Counted from the stretch's first letter, positions 1 to 14,914 are shown. The stretch is 64,000 nt of DNA from Anisakis pegreffii (GCA_035041965.1 JAPYMA010001303.1:1-64000), one strand, 5' to 3'. Notes: generated from the sequence alone by a model not told the origin. A program made the numbers and translations.

Positions 1-3000
1 TGCTGATTTCTTTACACCGTTAGATTCTTCAGATTCTCTGCTTTCAGAAATACATATATGTTGTCGAGCGATTTTGCTTACTTGAGGAGATATGGCTAAT
101 TTTCTGAAGCTATCTCAAGTAGCTAGGCGGCGCTCGTTCCAATACGTTGTATCACTGTTGATCAATGTGCACATTACTATAGAGGAATTAGGGTGACCAT
201 CTTCAAACTAACCGTCTCCTCAGGTTTGCCCAGTAACATGCTGATTTCTTTACACCATTAGATTCTTCAGATTCTCTGCTTTCAGAAATACATATATGTT
301 GTCGAGCGATTTTGCTTACTTGAGGAGATATGGCTAATTTTCTGAAGCTATCTCAAGTAGCTAGGCGGCGCTCGTTCCAATACGTTGTATCACTGTTGAT
401 CAATGTGCACATTACTATAGAGGAATTAGGGTGACCATCTTCAAACTAACCGTCTCCTCAGGTTTGCCCAGTAACATGCTGATTTCTTTACACCATTAGA
501 TTCTTCAGATTCTCTGCTTTCAGAATTACATATATGTTGTCGAGCGATTTTGCTTACTTGAGGAGATATGGCTAATTTTCTGAAGCTATCTCAAGTAGCT
601 AGGCGGCGCTCGTTCCAATACGTTGTATCACTGTTGATCAATGTGCACATTACTATAGAGGAATTAGGGTGACCATCTTCAAACTAACCGTCTCCTCAGG
701 TTTGCCCAGTAACATGCTGATTTCTTTACACCATTAGATTCTTCAGATTCTCTGCTTTCAGAAATACATATATGTTGTCGAGCGATTTTGCTTACTTGAG
801 GAGATATGGCTAATTTTCTGAAGCTATCTCAAGTAGCTAGGCGGCGCTCGTTCCAATACGTTGTATCACTGTTGATCAATGTGCACATTACTATAGAGGA
901 ATTAGGGTGACCATCTTCAAACTAACCGTCTCCTCAGGTTTGCCCAGTAACATGCTGATTTCTTTACACCATTAGATTCTTCAGATTCTCTGCTTTCAGA
1001 AATACATATATGTTGTCGAGCGATTTTGCTTACTTGAGGAGATATGGCTAATTTTCTGAAGCTATCTCAAGTAGCTAGGCGGCGCTCGTTCCAATACGTT
1101 GTATCACTGTTGATCAATGTGCACATTACTATAGAGGAATTAGGGTGACCATCTTCAAACTAACCGTCTCCTCAGGTTTGCCCAGTAACATGCTGATTTC
1201 TTTACACCATTAGATTCTTCAGATTCTCTGCTTTCAGAAATACATATATGTTGTCGAGCGATTTTGCTTACTTGAGGAGATATGGCTAATTTTCTGAAGC
1301 TATCTCAAGTAGCTAGGCGGCGCTCGTTCCAATACGTTGTATCACTGTTGATCAATGTGCACATTACTATAGAGGAATTAGGGTGACCATCTTCAAACTA
1401 ACCGTCTCCTCAGGTTTGCCCAGTAACATGCTGACTTCTTTACACCATTAGATTCTTCAGATTCTCTGCTTTCAGAATTACATATATGTTGTCGAGCGAT
1501 TTTGCTTACTTGAGGAGATATGGCTAATTTTCTGAAGCCATCTCAAGTAGCTAGGCGGCGCTCGTTCCAATACGTTGTATCACTGTTGATCAATGTGCAC
1601 ATTACTATAGAGGAATTAGGGTGACCATCTTCAAACTAACCGTCTCCTCAGGTTTGCCCAGTAACATGCTGATTTCTTTACACCATTAGATTCTTCAGAT
1701 TCTCTGCTTTCAGAAATACATATATGTTGTCGAGCGATTTTGCTTACTTGAGGAGATATGGCTAATTTTCTGAAGCTATCTCAAGTAGCTAGGCGGCGCT
1801 CGTTCCAATACGTTGTATCACTGTTGATCAATGTGCACATTACTATAGAGGAATTAGGGTGACCATCTTCAAACTAACCGTCTCCTCAGGTTTGCCCAGT
1901 AACATGCTGATTTCTTTACACCATTAGATTCTTCAGATTCTCTGCTTTCAGAATTACATATATGTTGTCGAGCGATTTTGCTTACTTGAGGAGATATGGC
2001 TAATTTTCTGAAGCTATCTCAAGTAGCTAGGCGGCGCTCGTTCCAATACGTTGTATCACTGTTGATCAATGTGCACATTACTATAGAGGAATTAGGGTGA
2101 CCATCTTCAAACTAACCGTCTCCTCAGGTTTGCCCAGTAACATGCTGATTTCTTTACACCATTAGATTCTTCAGATTCTCTGCTTTCAGAAATACATATA
2201 TGTTGTCGAGCGATTTTGCTTACTTGAGGAGATATGGCTAATTTTCTGAAGCTATCTCAAGTAGCTAGGCGGCGCTCGTTCCAATACGTTGTATCACTGT
2301 TGATCAATGTGCACATTACTATAGAGGAATTAGGGTGACCATCTTCAAACTAACCGTCTCCTCAGGTTTTCCCTGTAACATGCTGATTTCTTTACACCGT
2401 TAGATTCTTCAGATTCTCTGCTTTCAGAAATACATATATGTTGTCGAGCGATTTTGCTTACTTGAGGAGATATGGCTAATTTTCTGAAGCTATCTCAAGT
2501 AGCTAGGCGGCGCTCGTTCCAATACGTTGTATCACTGTTGATCAATGTGCACATTACTATAGAGGAATTAGGGTGACCATCTTCAAACTAACCGTCTCCT
2601 CAGGTTTGCCCAGTAACATGCTGATTTCTTTACACCATTAGATTCTTCGGATTCTCTGCTTTCAGAAATACATATATATTGTCGAGCGATTTTGCTCACT
2701 TGAGGAGATATGGCTAATTTTCTGAAGCTATCTCAAGTTGCTAGGCGGCGCTCGTTCCAATACGTTGTATCACTGTTGATCAATGTGCACATTACTATAG
2801 AGGAATTAGGGTGACCATCTTCAAACTAACCGTCTCCTCAGGTTTGCCCAGTAACATGCTGACTTCTTTACACCATTAGATTCTTCAGATTCTCTGCTTT
2901 CAGAATTACATATATGTTGTCGAGCGATTTTACTTACTTGAGGAGATATGGCTAATTTTCTGAAGCCATCTCAAGTAGCTAGGCGGCGCTCGTTCCAATA

Positions 3001-6000
3001 CGTTGTATCACTGTTGATCAATGTGCACATTACTATAGAGGAATTAGGGTGACCATCTTCAAACTAACCGTCTCCTCAGGTTTGCCCAGTAACATGCTGA
3101 CTTCTTTACACCATTAGATTCTTCAGATTCTCTGCTTTCAGAATTACATATATGTTGTCGAGCGATTTTACTTACTTGAGGAGATATGGCTAATTTTCTG
3201 AAGCCATCTCAAGTAGCTAGGCGGCGCTCGTTCCAATACGTTGTATCACTGTTGATCAATGTGCACATTACTATAGAGGAATTAGGGTGACCATCTTCAA
3301 ACTAACCGTCTCCTCAGGTTTCCCCAGTAACATGCTGATTTCTTTACACCATTAGATTCTTCAGATTCTCTGCTTTCAGAAATACATATATGTTGTCGAG
3401 CGATTTTGCTTACTTGAGGAGATATGGCTAATTTTCTGAAGCTATCTCAAGTAGCTAGGCGGCGCTCCGTTCCAATACGTTGTATCACTGTTGATCAATG
3501 TGCACATTACTATAGAGGAATTAGGGTGACCATCTTCAAACTAACCGTCTCCTCAGGTTTGCCCAGTAACATGCTGACTTCTTTACACCATTAGATTCTT
3601 CAGATTCTCTGCTTTCAGAATTACATATATGTTGTCGAGCGATTTTGCTTACTTGAGGAGATATGGCTAATTTTCTGAAGCCATCTGAAGTAGCTAGGCG
3701 GCGCTCGTTCCAATACGTTGTATCACTGTTGATCAATGTGCACATTACTATAGAGGAATTAGGGTGACCATCTTCAAACTAACCGTCTCCTCAGGTTTGC
3801 CCAGTAACATGCTGATTTCTTTACACCATTAGATTCTTCAGATTCTCTGCTTTCAGAAATACATATATGTTGTCGAGCGATTTTGCTTACTTGAGGAGAT
3901 ATGGCTAATTTTCTGAAGCTATCTCAAGTAGCTAGGCGGCGCTCGTTCCAATACGTTGTATCACTGTTGATCAATGTGCACATTACTATAGAGGAATTAG
4001 GGTGACCATCTTCAAACTAACCGTCTCCTCAGGTTTGCCCAGTAACATGCTGATTTCTTTACACCATTAGATTCTTCAGATTCTCTGCTTTCAGAATTAC
4101 ATATATGTTGTCGAGCGATTTTGCTTACTTGAGGAGATATGGCTAATTTTCTGAAGCAATCTCAAGTAGCTAGGCGGCGCTCGTTCCAATACGTTGTATC
4201 ACTGTTGATCAATGTGCACATTACTATAGAGGAATTAGGGTGACCATCTTCAAACTAACCGTCTCCTCAGGTTTGCCCAGTAACATGCTGATTTCTTTAC
4301 ACCATTAGATTCTTCAGATTCTCTGCTTTCAGAAATACATATATGTTGTCGAGCGATTTTGCTTACTTGAGGAGATATGGCTAATTTTCTGAAGCTATCT
4401 CAAGTAGCTAGGCGGCGCTCGTTCCAATACGTTGTATCACTGTTGATCAATGTGCACATTACTATAGAGGAATTAGGGTGACCATCTTCAAACTAACCGT
4501 CTCCTCAGGTTTGCCCAGTAACATGCTGATTTCTTTACACCATTAGATTCTTCAGATTCTCTGCTTTCAGAATTACATATATGTTGTCGAGCGATTTTGC
4601 TTACTTGAGGAGATATGGCTAATTTTCTGAAGCTATCTCAAGTTGCTAGGCGGCGCTCGTTCCAATACGTTGTATCACTGTTGATCAATGTGCACATTAC
4701 TATAGAGGAATTAGGGTGACCATCTTCAAACTAACCGTCTCCTCAGGTTTGCCCAGTAACATGCTGATTTCTTTACACCATTAGATTCTTCAGATTCTCT
4801 GCTTTCAGAAATACATATATGTTGTCGAGCGATTTTGCTTACTTGAGGAGATATGGCTAATTTTCTGAAGCTATCTCAAGTAGCTAGGCGGCGCTCGTTC
4901 CAATACGTTGTATCACTGTTGATCAATGTGCACATTACTATAGAGGAATTAGGGTGACCATCTTCAAACTAACCGTCTCCTCAGGTTTGCCCAGTAACAT
5001 GCTGATTTCTTTACACCATTAGATTCTTCAGATTCTCTGCTTTCAGAAATACATATATGTTGTCGAGCGATTTTGCTTACTTGAGGAGATATGGCTAATT
5101 TTCTGAAGCTATCTCAAGTAGCTAGGCGGCGCTCGTTCCAATACGTTGTATCACTGTTGATCAATGTGCACATTACTATAGAGGAATTAGGGTGACCATC
5201 TTCAAACTAACCGTCTCCTCAGGTTTGCCCAGTAACATGCTGATTTCTTTACACCATTAGATTCTTCAGATTCTCTGCTTTCAGAAATACATATATGTTG
5301 TCGAGCGATTTTGCTTACTTGAGGAGATATGGCTAATTTTCTGAAGCTATCTCAAGTAGCTAGGCGGCGCTCGTTCCAATACGTTGTATCACTGTTGATC
5401 AATGTGCACATTACTATAGAGGAATTAGGGTGACCATCTTCAAACTAACCGTCTCCTCAGGTTTGCCCAGTAACATGCTGATTTCTTTACACCATTAGAT
5501 TCTTCAGATTCTCTGCTTTCAGAAATACATATATGTTGTCGAGCGATTTTGCTTACTTGAGGAGATATGGCTAATTTTCTGAAGCTATCTCAAGTAGCTC
5601 GGCGGCGCTCGTTCCAATACGTTGTATCACTGTTGATCAATGTGCACATTACTATAGAGGAATTAGGGTGACCATCTTCAAACTAACCGTCTCCTCAGGT
5701 TTGCCCAGTAACATGCTGATTTCTTTACACCATTAGATTCTTCAGATTCTCTGCTTTCAGAAATACATATATGTTGTCGAGCGATTTTGCTTACTTGAGG
5801 AGATATGGCTAATTTTCTGAAGCTATCTCAAGTAGCTCGGCGGCGCTCGTTCCAATACGTTGTATCACTGTTGATCAATGTGCACATTACTATAGAGGAA
5901 TTAGGGTGACCATCTTCAAACTAACCGTCTCCTCAGGTTTGCCCAGTAACATGCTGATTTCTTTACACCATTAGATTCTTCAGATTCTCTGCTTTCAGAA

Positions 6001-9000
6001 ATACATATATGTTGTCGAGCGATTTTGCTTACTTGAGGAGATATGGCTAATTTTCTGAAGCTATCTCAAGTAGCTAGGCGGCGCTCGTTCCAATACGTTG
6101 TATCACTGTTGATCAATGTGCACATTACTATAGAGGAATTAGGGTGACCATCTTCAAACTAACCGTCTCCTCAGGTTTGCCCAGTAACATGCTGATTTCT
6201 TTACACCATTAGATTCTTCAGATTCTCTGCTTTCAGAAATACATATATGTTGTCGAGCGATTTTGCTTACTTGAGGAGATATGGCTAATTTTCTGAAGCT
6301 ATCTCAAGTAGCTCGGCGGCGCTCGTTCCAATACGTTGTATCACTGTTGATCAATGTGCACATTACTATAGAGGAATTAGGGTGACCATCTTCAAACTAA
6401 CCGTCTCCTCAGGTTTGCCCAGTAACATGCTGATTTCTTTACACCATTAGATTCTTCAGATTCTCTGCTTTCAGAAATACATATATGTTGTCGAGCGATT
6501 TTGCTTACTTGAGGAGATATGGCTAATTTTCTGAAGCTATCTCAAGTAGCTCGGCGGCGCTCGTTCCAATACGTTGTATCACTGTTGATCAATGTGCACA
6601 TTACTATAGAGGAATTAGGGTGACCATCTTCAAACTAACCGTCTCCTCAGGTTTGCCCAGTAACATGCTGATTTCTTTACACCATTAGATTCTTCAGATT
6701 CTCTGCTTTCAGAAATACATATATGTTGTCGAGCGATTTTGCTTACTTGAGGAGATATGGCTAATTTTCTGAAGCTATCTCAAGTAGCTAGGCGGCGCTC
6801 GTTCCAATACGTTGTATCACTGTTGATCAATGTGCACATTACTATAGAGGAATTAGGGTGACCATCTTCAAACTAACCGTCTCCTCAGGTTTGCCCAGTA
6901 ACATGCTGATTTCTTTACACCATTAGATTCTTCAGATTCTCTGCTTTCAGAAATACATATATGTTGTCGAGCGATTTTGCTTACTTGAGGAGATATGGCT
7001 AATTTTCTGAAGCTATCTCAAGTAGCTAGGCGGCGCTCGTTCCAATACGTTGTATCACTGTTGATCAATGTGCACATTACTATAGAGGAATTAGGGTGAC
7101 CATCTTCAAACTAACCGTCTCCTCAGGTTTGCCCAGTAACATGCTGATTTCTTTACACCATTAGATTCTTCAGATTCTCTGCTTTCAGAAATACATATAT
7201 GTTGTCGAGCGATTTTGCTTACTTGAGGAGATATGGCTAATTTTCTGAAGCTATCTCAAGTAGCTAGGCGGCGCTCGTTCCAATACGTTGTATCACTGTT
7301 GATCAATGTGCACATTACTATAGAGGAATTAGGGTGACCATCTTCAAACTAACCGTCTCCTCAGGTTTGCCCAGTAACATGCTGATTTCTTTACACCATT
7401 AGATTCTTCAGATTCTCTGCTTTCAGAAATACATATATGTTGTCGAGCGATTTTGCTTACTTGAGGAGATATGGCTAATTTTCTGAAGCTATCTCAAGTA
7501 GCTAGGCGGCGCTCGTTCCAATACGTTGTATCACTGTTGATCAATGTGCACATTACTATAGAGGAATTAGGGTGACCATCTTCAAACTAACCGTCTCCTC
7601 AGGTTTGCCCAGTAACATGCTGATTTCTTTACACCATTAGATTCTTCAGATTCTCTGCTTTCAGAATTACATATATGTTGTCGAGCGATTTTGCTTACTT
7701 GAGGAGATATGGCTAATTTTCTGAAGCTATCTCAAGTAGCTAGGCGGCGCTCGTTCCAATACGTTGTATCACTGTTGATCAATGTGCACATTACTATAGA
7801 GGAATTAGGGTGACCATCTTCAAACTAACCGTCTCCTCAGGTTTGCCCAGTAACATGCTGATTTCTTTACACCATTAGATTCTTCAGATTCTCTGCTTTC
7901 AGAAATACATATATGTTGTCGAGCGATTTTGCTTACTTGAGGAGATATGGCTAATTTTCTGAAGCTATCTCAAGTAGCTAGGCGGCGCTCGTTCCAATAC
8001 GTTGTATCACTGTTGATCAATGTGCACATTACTATAGAGGAATTAGGGTGACCATCTTCAAACTAACCGTCTCCTCAGGTTTGCCCAGTAACATGCTGAT
8101 TTCTTTACACCATTAGATTCTTCAGATTCTCTGCTTTCAGAAATACATATATGTTGTCGAGCGATTTTGCTTACTTGAGGAGATATGGCTAATTTTCTGA
8201 AGCTATCTCAAGTAGCTAGGCGGCGCTCGTTCCAATACGTTGTATCACTGTTGATCAATGTGCACATTACTATAGAGGAATTAGGGTGACCATCTTCAAA
8301 CTAACCGTCTCCTCAGGTTTGCCCAGTAACATGCTGATTTCTTTACACCATTAGATTCTTCAGATTCTCTGCTTTCAGAATTACATATATGTTGTCGAGC
8401 GATTTTGCTTACTTGAGGAGATATGGCTAATTTTCTGAAGCTATCTCAAGTAGCTAGGCGGCGCTCGTTCCAATACGTTGTATCACTGTTGATCAATGTG
8501 CACATTACTATAGAGGAATTAGGGTGACCATCTTCAAACTAACCGTCTCCTCAGGTTTCCCCAGTAACATGCTGATTTCTTTACACCATTAGATTCTTCA
8601 GATTCTCTGCTTTCAGAAATACATATATGTTGTCGAGCGATTTTGCTTACTTGAGGAGATATGGCTAATTTTCTGAAGCTATCTCAAGTAGCTAGGCGGC
8701 GCTCGTTCCAATACGTTGTATCACTGTTGATCAATGTGCACATTACTATAGAGGAATTAGGGTGACCATCTTCAAACTAACCGTCTCCTCAGGTTTGCCC
8801 AGTAACATGCTGATTTCTTTACACCATTAGATTCTTCAGATTCTCTGCTTTCAGAAATACATATATGTTGTCGAGCGATTTTGCTTACTTGAGGAGATAT
8901 GGCTAATTTTCTGAAGCTATCTCAAGTAGCTAGGCGGCGCTCGTTCCAATACGTTGTATCACTGTTGATCAATGTGCACATTACTATAGAGGAATTAGGG

Positions 9001-12000
9001 TGACCATCTTCAAACTAACCGTCTCCTCAGGTTTGCCCAGTAACATGCTGATTTCTTTACACCATTAGATTCTTCAGATTCTCTGCTTTCAGAATTACAT
9101 ATATGTTGTCGAGCGATTTTGCTTACTTGAGGAGATATGGCTAATTTTCTGAAGCTATCTCAAGTAGCTAGGCGGCGCTCGTTCCAATACGTTGTATCAC
9201 TGTTGATCAATGTGCACATTACTATAGAGGAATTAGGGTGACCATCTTCAAACTAACCGTCTCCTCAGGTTTGCCCAGTAACATGCTGATTTCTTTACAC
9301 CATTAGATTCTTCAGATTCTCTGCTTTCAGAAATACATATATGTTGTCGAGCGATTTTGCTTACTTGAGGAGATATGGCTAATTTTCTGAAGCTATCTCA
9401 AGTAGCTAGGCGGCGCTCGTTCCAATACGTTGTATCACTGTTGATCAATGTGCACATTACTATAGAGGAATTAGGGTGACCATCTTCAAACTAACCGTCT
9501 CCTCAGGTTTGCCCAGTAACATGCTGATTTCTTTACACCATTAGATTCTTCAGATTCTCTGCTTTCAGAATTACATATATGTTGTCGAGCGATTTTGCTT
9601 ACTTGAGGAGATATGGCTAATTTTCTGAAGCTATCTCAAGTAGCTAGGCGGCGCTCGTTCCAATACGTTGTATCACTGTTGATCAATGTGCACATTACTA
9701 TAGAGGAATTAGGGTGACCATCTTCAAACTAACCGTCTCCTCAGGTTTGCCCAGTAACATGCTGATTTCTTTACACCATTAGATTCTTCAGATTCTCTGC
9801 TTTCAGAAATACATATATGTTGTCGAGCGATTTTGCTTACTTGAGGAGATATGGCTAATTTTCTGAAGCTATCTCAAGTAGCTAGGCGGCGCTCGTTCCA
9901 ATACGTTGTATCACTGTTGATCAATGTGCACATTACTATAGAGGAATTAGGGTGACCATCTTCAAACTAACCGTCTCCTCAGGTTTGCCCAGTAACATGC
10001 TGATTTCTTTACACCATTAGATTCTTCAGATTCTCTGCTTTCAGAAATACATATATGTTGTCGAGCGATTTTGCTTACTTGAGGAGATATGGCTAATTTT
10101 CTGAAGCTATCTCAAGTAGCTAGGCGGCGCTCGTTCCAATACGTTGTGTCACTGTTGATCAATGTGCACATTACTATAGAGGAATTAGGGTGACCATCTT
10201 CAAACTAACCGTCTCCTCAGGTTTGCCCAGTAACATGCTGACTTCTTTACACCATTAGATTCTTCGGATTCTCTGCTTTCAGAATTACATATATGTTGTC
10301 CAGCGATTTTGCTTACTTGAGGAGATATGGCTAATTTTCTGAAGCCATCTCAAGTAGCTAGGCGGCGCTCGTTCCAATACGTTGTATCACTGTTGATCAA
10401 TGTGCACATTACTATAGAGGAATTAGGGTGACCATCTTCAAACTAACCGTCTCCTCAGGTTTGCCCAGTAACATGCTGATTTCTTTACACCATTAGATTC
10501 TTCAGATTCTCTGCTTTCAGAAATACATATATGTTGTCGAGCGATTTTGCTTACTTGAGGAGATATGGCTAATTTTCTGAAGCTATCTCAAGTAGCTAGG
10601 CGGCGCTCGTTCCAATACGTTGTATCACTGTTGATCAATGTGCACATTACTATAGAGGAATTAGGGTGACCATCTTCAAACTAACCGTCTCCTCAGGTTT
10701 GCCCAGTAACATGCTGATTTCTTTACACCATTAGATTCTTCAGATTCTCTGCTTTCAGAATTACATATATGTTGTCGAGCGATTTTGCTTACTTGAGGAG
10801 ATATGGCTAATTTTCTGAAGCTATCTCAAGTAGCTAGGCGGCGCTCGTTCCAATACGTTGTATCACTGTTGATCAATGTGCACATTACTATAGAGGAATT
10901 AGGGTGACCATCTTCAAACTAACCGTCTCCTCAGGTTTGCCCAGTAACATGCTGATTTCTTTACACCATTAGATTCTTCAGATTCTCTGCTTTCAGAAAT
11001 ACATATATGTTGTCGAGCGATTTTGCTTACTTGAGGAGATATGGCTAATTTTCTGAAGCTATCTCAAGTAGCTAGGCGGCGCTCGTTCCAATACGTTGTA
11101 TCACTGTTGATCAATGTGCACATTACTATAGAGGAATTAGGGTGACCATCTTCAAACTAACCGTCTCCTCAGGTTTGCCCAGTAACATGCTGATTTCTTT
11201 ACACCATTAGATTCTTCAGATTCTCTGCTTTCAGAATTACATATATGTTGTCGAGCGATTTTGCTTACTTGAGGAGATATGGCTAATTTTCTGAAGCAAT
11301 CTCAAGTAGCTAGGCGGCGCTCGTTCCAATACGTTGTATCACTGTTGATCAATGTGCACATTACTATAGAGGAATTAGGGTGACCATCTTCAAACTAACC
11401 GTCTCCTCAGGTTTGCCCAGTAACATGCTGATTTCTTTACACCATTAGATTCTTCAGATTCTCTGCTTTCAGAAATACATATATGTTGTCGAGCGATTTT
11501 GCTTACTTGAGGAGATATGGCTAATTTTCTGAAGCTATCTCAAGTAGCTAGGCGGCGCTCGTTCCAATACGTTGTATCACTGTTGATCAATGTGCACATT
11601 ACTATAGAGGAATTAGGGTGACCATCTTCAAACTAACCGTCTCCTCAGGTTTGCCCAGTAACATGCTGAATTCTTTACACCATTAGATTCTTCAGATTTT
11701 CTGCTTTCAGAAATACATATATATTGTCGAGCGATTTTGCTTACTTGAGGAGATATGGCTAATTTTCTGAAGCTATCTGAAGTTGCTAGGCGGCGCTCGT
11801 TCGAATACGTTGTGTCACTGTTGATCAATGTGCACATTACTATAGAGGAATCAGGGTGACCATCTTCAAACTAACCGTCTCCTCAGGTTTGCCCAGTAAC
11901 ATGCTGATTTCTTTACACCATTAGATTCTTCAGATTCTCTGCTTTCAGAAATACATATATGTTGTCGAGCGATTTTGCTTACTTGAGGAGATATGGCTAA

Positions 12001-14010
12001 TTTTCTGAAGCTATCTCAAGTAGCTAGGCGGCGCTCGTTCCAATACGTTGTATCACTGTTGATCAATGTGCACATTACTATAGAGGAATTAGGGTGACCA
12101 TCTTCAAACTAACCGTCTCCTCAGGTTTGCCCAGTAACATGCTGATTTCTTTACACCATTAGATTCTTCAGATTCTCTGCTTTCAGAATTACATATATGT
12201 TGTCGAGCGATTTTGCTTACTTGAGGAGATATGGCTAATTTTCTGAAGCAATCTCAAGTAGCTAGGCGGCGCTCGTTCCAATACGTTGTATCACTGTTGA
12301 TCAATGTGCACATTACTATAGAGGAATTAGGGTGACCATCTTCAAACTAACCGTCTCCTCAGGTTTGCCCAGTAACATGCTGATTTCTTTACACCATTAG
12401 ATTCTTCAGATTCTCTGCTTTCAGAAATACATATATGTTGTCGAGCGATTTTGCTTACTTGAGGAGATATGGCTAATTTTCTGAAGCTATCTCAAGTAGC
12501 TAGGCGGCGCTCGTTCCAATACGTTGTATCACTGTTGATCAATGTGCACATTACTATAGAGGAATTAGGGTGACCATCTTCAAACTAACCGTCTCCTCAG
12601 GTTTGCCCAGTAACATGCTGATTTCTTTACACCATTAGATTCTTCAGATTCTCTGCTTTCAGAAATACATATATGTTGTCGAGCGATTTTGCTTACTTGA
12701 GGAGATATGGCTAATTTTCTGAAGCTATCTCAAGTAGCTAGGCGGCGCTCGTTCCAATACGTTGTATCACTGTTGATCAATGTGCACATTACTATAGAGG
12801 AATTAGGGTGACCATCTTCAAACTAACCGTCTCCTCAGGTTTGCCCAGTAACATGCTGATTTCTTTACACCATTAGATTCTTCAGATTCTCTGCTTTCAG
12901 AAATACATATATGTTGTCGAGCGATTTTGCTTACTTGAGGAGATATGGCTAATTTTCTGAAGCTATCTCAAGTAGCTAGGCGGCGCTCGTTCCAATACGT
13001 TGTATCACTGTTGATCAATGTGCACATTACTATAGAGGAATTAGGGTGACCATCTTCAAACTAACCGTCTCCTCAGGTTTGCCCAGTAACATGCTGATTT
13101 CTTTACACCATTAGATTCTTCAGATTCTCTGCTTTCAGAAATACATATATGTTGTCGAGCGATTTTGCTTACTTGAGGAGATATGGCTAATTTTCTGAAG
13201 CTATCTCAAGTAGCTAGGCGGCGCTCGTTCCAATACGTTGTATCACTGTTGATCAATGTGCACATTACTATAGAGGAATTAGGGTGACCATCTTCAAACT
13301 AACCGTCTCCTCAGGTTTGCCCAGTAACATGCTGATTTCTTTACACCATTAGATTCTTCAGATTCTCTGCTTTCAGAAATACATATATGTTGTCGAGCGA
13401 TTTTGCTTACTTGAGGAGATATGGCTAATTTTCTGAAGCTATCTCAAGTAGCTAGGCGGCGCTCGTTCCAATACGTTGTATCACTGTTGATCAATGTGCA
13501 CATTACTATAGAGGAATTAGGGTGACCATCTTCAAACTAACCGTCTCCTCAGGTTTGCCCAGTAACATGCTGATTTCTTTACACCATTAGATTCTTCAGA
13601 TTCTCTGCTTTCAGAATTACATATATGTTGTCGAGCGATTTTGCTTACTTGAGGAGATATGGCTAATTTTCTGAAGCTATCTCAAGTAGCTAGGCGGCGC
13701 TCGTTCCAATACGTTGTATCACTGTTGATCAATGTGCACATTACTATAGAGGAATTAGGGTGACCATCTTCAAACTAACCGTCTCCTCAGGTTTTCCCTG
13801 TAACATGCTGATTTCTTTAAATCATTAGATTCTTCAGATTCTCTGCTTTCAGAAATACATATATGTTGTCGAGCAATTTTGCTTACTTGAGGAGATATGG
13901 CTAATTTTCTGAAGCTATCTCAAGTAGCTAGGCGGCGCTCATTTCAATACGTTGTATCTCTATTGATCAATTTGTGCATTACTTTAGAAGTATCAGAGTC
14001 ACCACGTTAA
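1..14010 (+). repeat. 238-bp satellite array, 58 full copies plus one decayed edge copy
   Basis: Head-to-tail monomers of 238 bp start at 1, 239, 477, 715 and so on to 13806. One copy (3333) is 239 bp through an extra C near 3466. Most copies differ by only a few bases. The monomer holds a GC-rich core (ggcggcgctcgttcc), a 10-bp palindrome (acatatatgt) and adjacent TGATCA and GTGCAC palindromes. Recurrent variants define subfamilies: cagaaatac versus cagaattac; gacttc together with gccatc (copies at 1429, 2857, 3095, 3572, 10236); gcaatc (4048, 11188, 12140); agctcgg (5476, 5714, 6190, 6428). The aaatac/aattac variants alternate in places (for example 9046-9997), suggesting partial 476-bp higher-order units. 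The array runs off the left end of the window. No conserved ORF is present. Whether it is centromeric, subtelomeric or interstitial cannot be seen from here. Confidence 0.99.
13806..14010 (+). repeat. Decayed terminal monomer of the satellite array
   Basis: The last monomer is about 95% like the others for its first ~140 bp, then diverges quickly from about 13940 and is barely recognisable by 14010. The junction before it reads gttttccctgtaac in place of gtttgcccagtaac. The same variant also precedes the copy at 2381, so the two share a lineage. Decay at the flank is what unequal exchange predicts, because edge copies are homogenised least. Confidence 0.9.
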
Positions 14011-14762
14011 ATGTAAGACTAGCTGAATAAAGTGTCACATGGAATTGAGAAAAAAACCTGAATCGTTGGGTGTAAAGCGCTTACTTACTTGGCTCTTTGG
14101 CTCTTTCCAACGTCGTATTTCATCTAATTTTCGGCTTGTGATTGATAGTTGAGATTAATTTGAGAACACGCTGACTAAAATCAGTTCATATCTACACTAA
14201 TATGAGTGACCGCAATGAATGCAAATTTCACTATCGTTTTGAAGACTTATGGAGGATTCTTAAGTGCTTGGAGAGTGCGGAACCGGTTGGCAGAATCGTT
14301 TTGATTGTGAAATGAAAAGAAAACGAACCACCAAAAACTGGATAACAGCTGTTCAAGGTTGAGCATATGAACAAAATTCAAGGACGGAATTCAACTTGCT
14401 GCATAATTGAGCTTGTTGAAGTGTGATTTTTCATCGAATATCTCAAATGAAAGTGGAAAAACACTTCAAAGAGAACTCAAAAACGATTTTCTTTCGTGGG
14501 CATTCACAAGCAAGGTTTTAATTCCATTGACAAGTGATTATGGTCATTCGCAAGCATGGTTTTAAATGTGTTCACAAGTGGTTGCTAATTGCAAAAGATG
14601 TCTTCAATTACTTGTTGAGTATTACTAAAATAGAAATCATGCATTACATTCTCATGCGTATGTATGCTGTAAGATATAAGAGATGCGAACTTGAATAGGA
14701 TGATGCTCTACAGAAGAACGGTATGAATGGGATATCAACAAAAGGGTTGCTTCAACTTCAAC
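14011..14762. other. Unique AT-rich spacer between satellite and DB-module gene
   Basis: There is no ORF or exon pair I can support here. It is ordinary single-copy sequence that includes the upstream region of the following gene. Confidence 0.6.
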
Positions 14763-14770
14763 TATAAATA
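14763..14770 (+). promoter_or_regulatory. TATA-like box upstream of the DB-module gene
   Basis: The sequence tataaata lies 145 bp before the predicted start codon at 14915. Position and sequence fit a core promoter with a 5' leader of about 100 nt. This is inferred from motif and position only. Confidence 0.5.
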
Positions 14771-14914
14771 GCACGCGCACACTGATGTTTGAACATTTGG
14801 TCTATTTTGGTGAGATCGTTTCTTGTGGTGAGATAGAGGTGATTATCGGAGTTGAAACTCGCTCGATATATCAGTCAGTTCATTTCTCGTAATCAACAAC
14901 TCAGAACGGAGCCC

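Noticed and set aside
3536..3745. 69-codon minus-strand ORF inside a satellite copy
   Set aside because: It exists only because one base change (ctcaag to ctgaag) removes a stop present in nearly all copies. The same accident recurs at 11628-11837. Not a gene.
1..14010. CRISPR array or telomere
   Set aside because: The unit is 238 bp with no unique spacers, and the ttaggg within it occurs once per monomer. There are no TTAGGC runs. It is a satellite.
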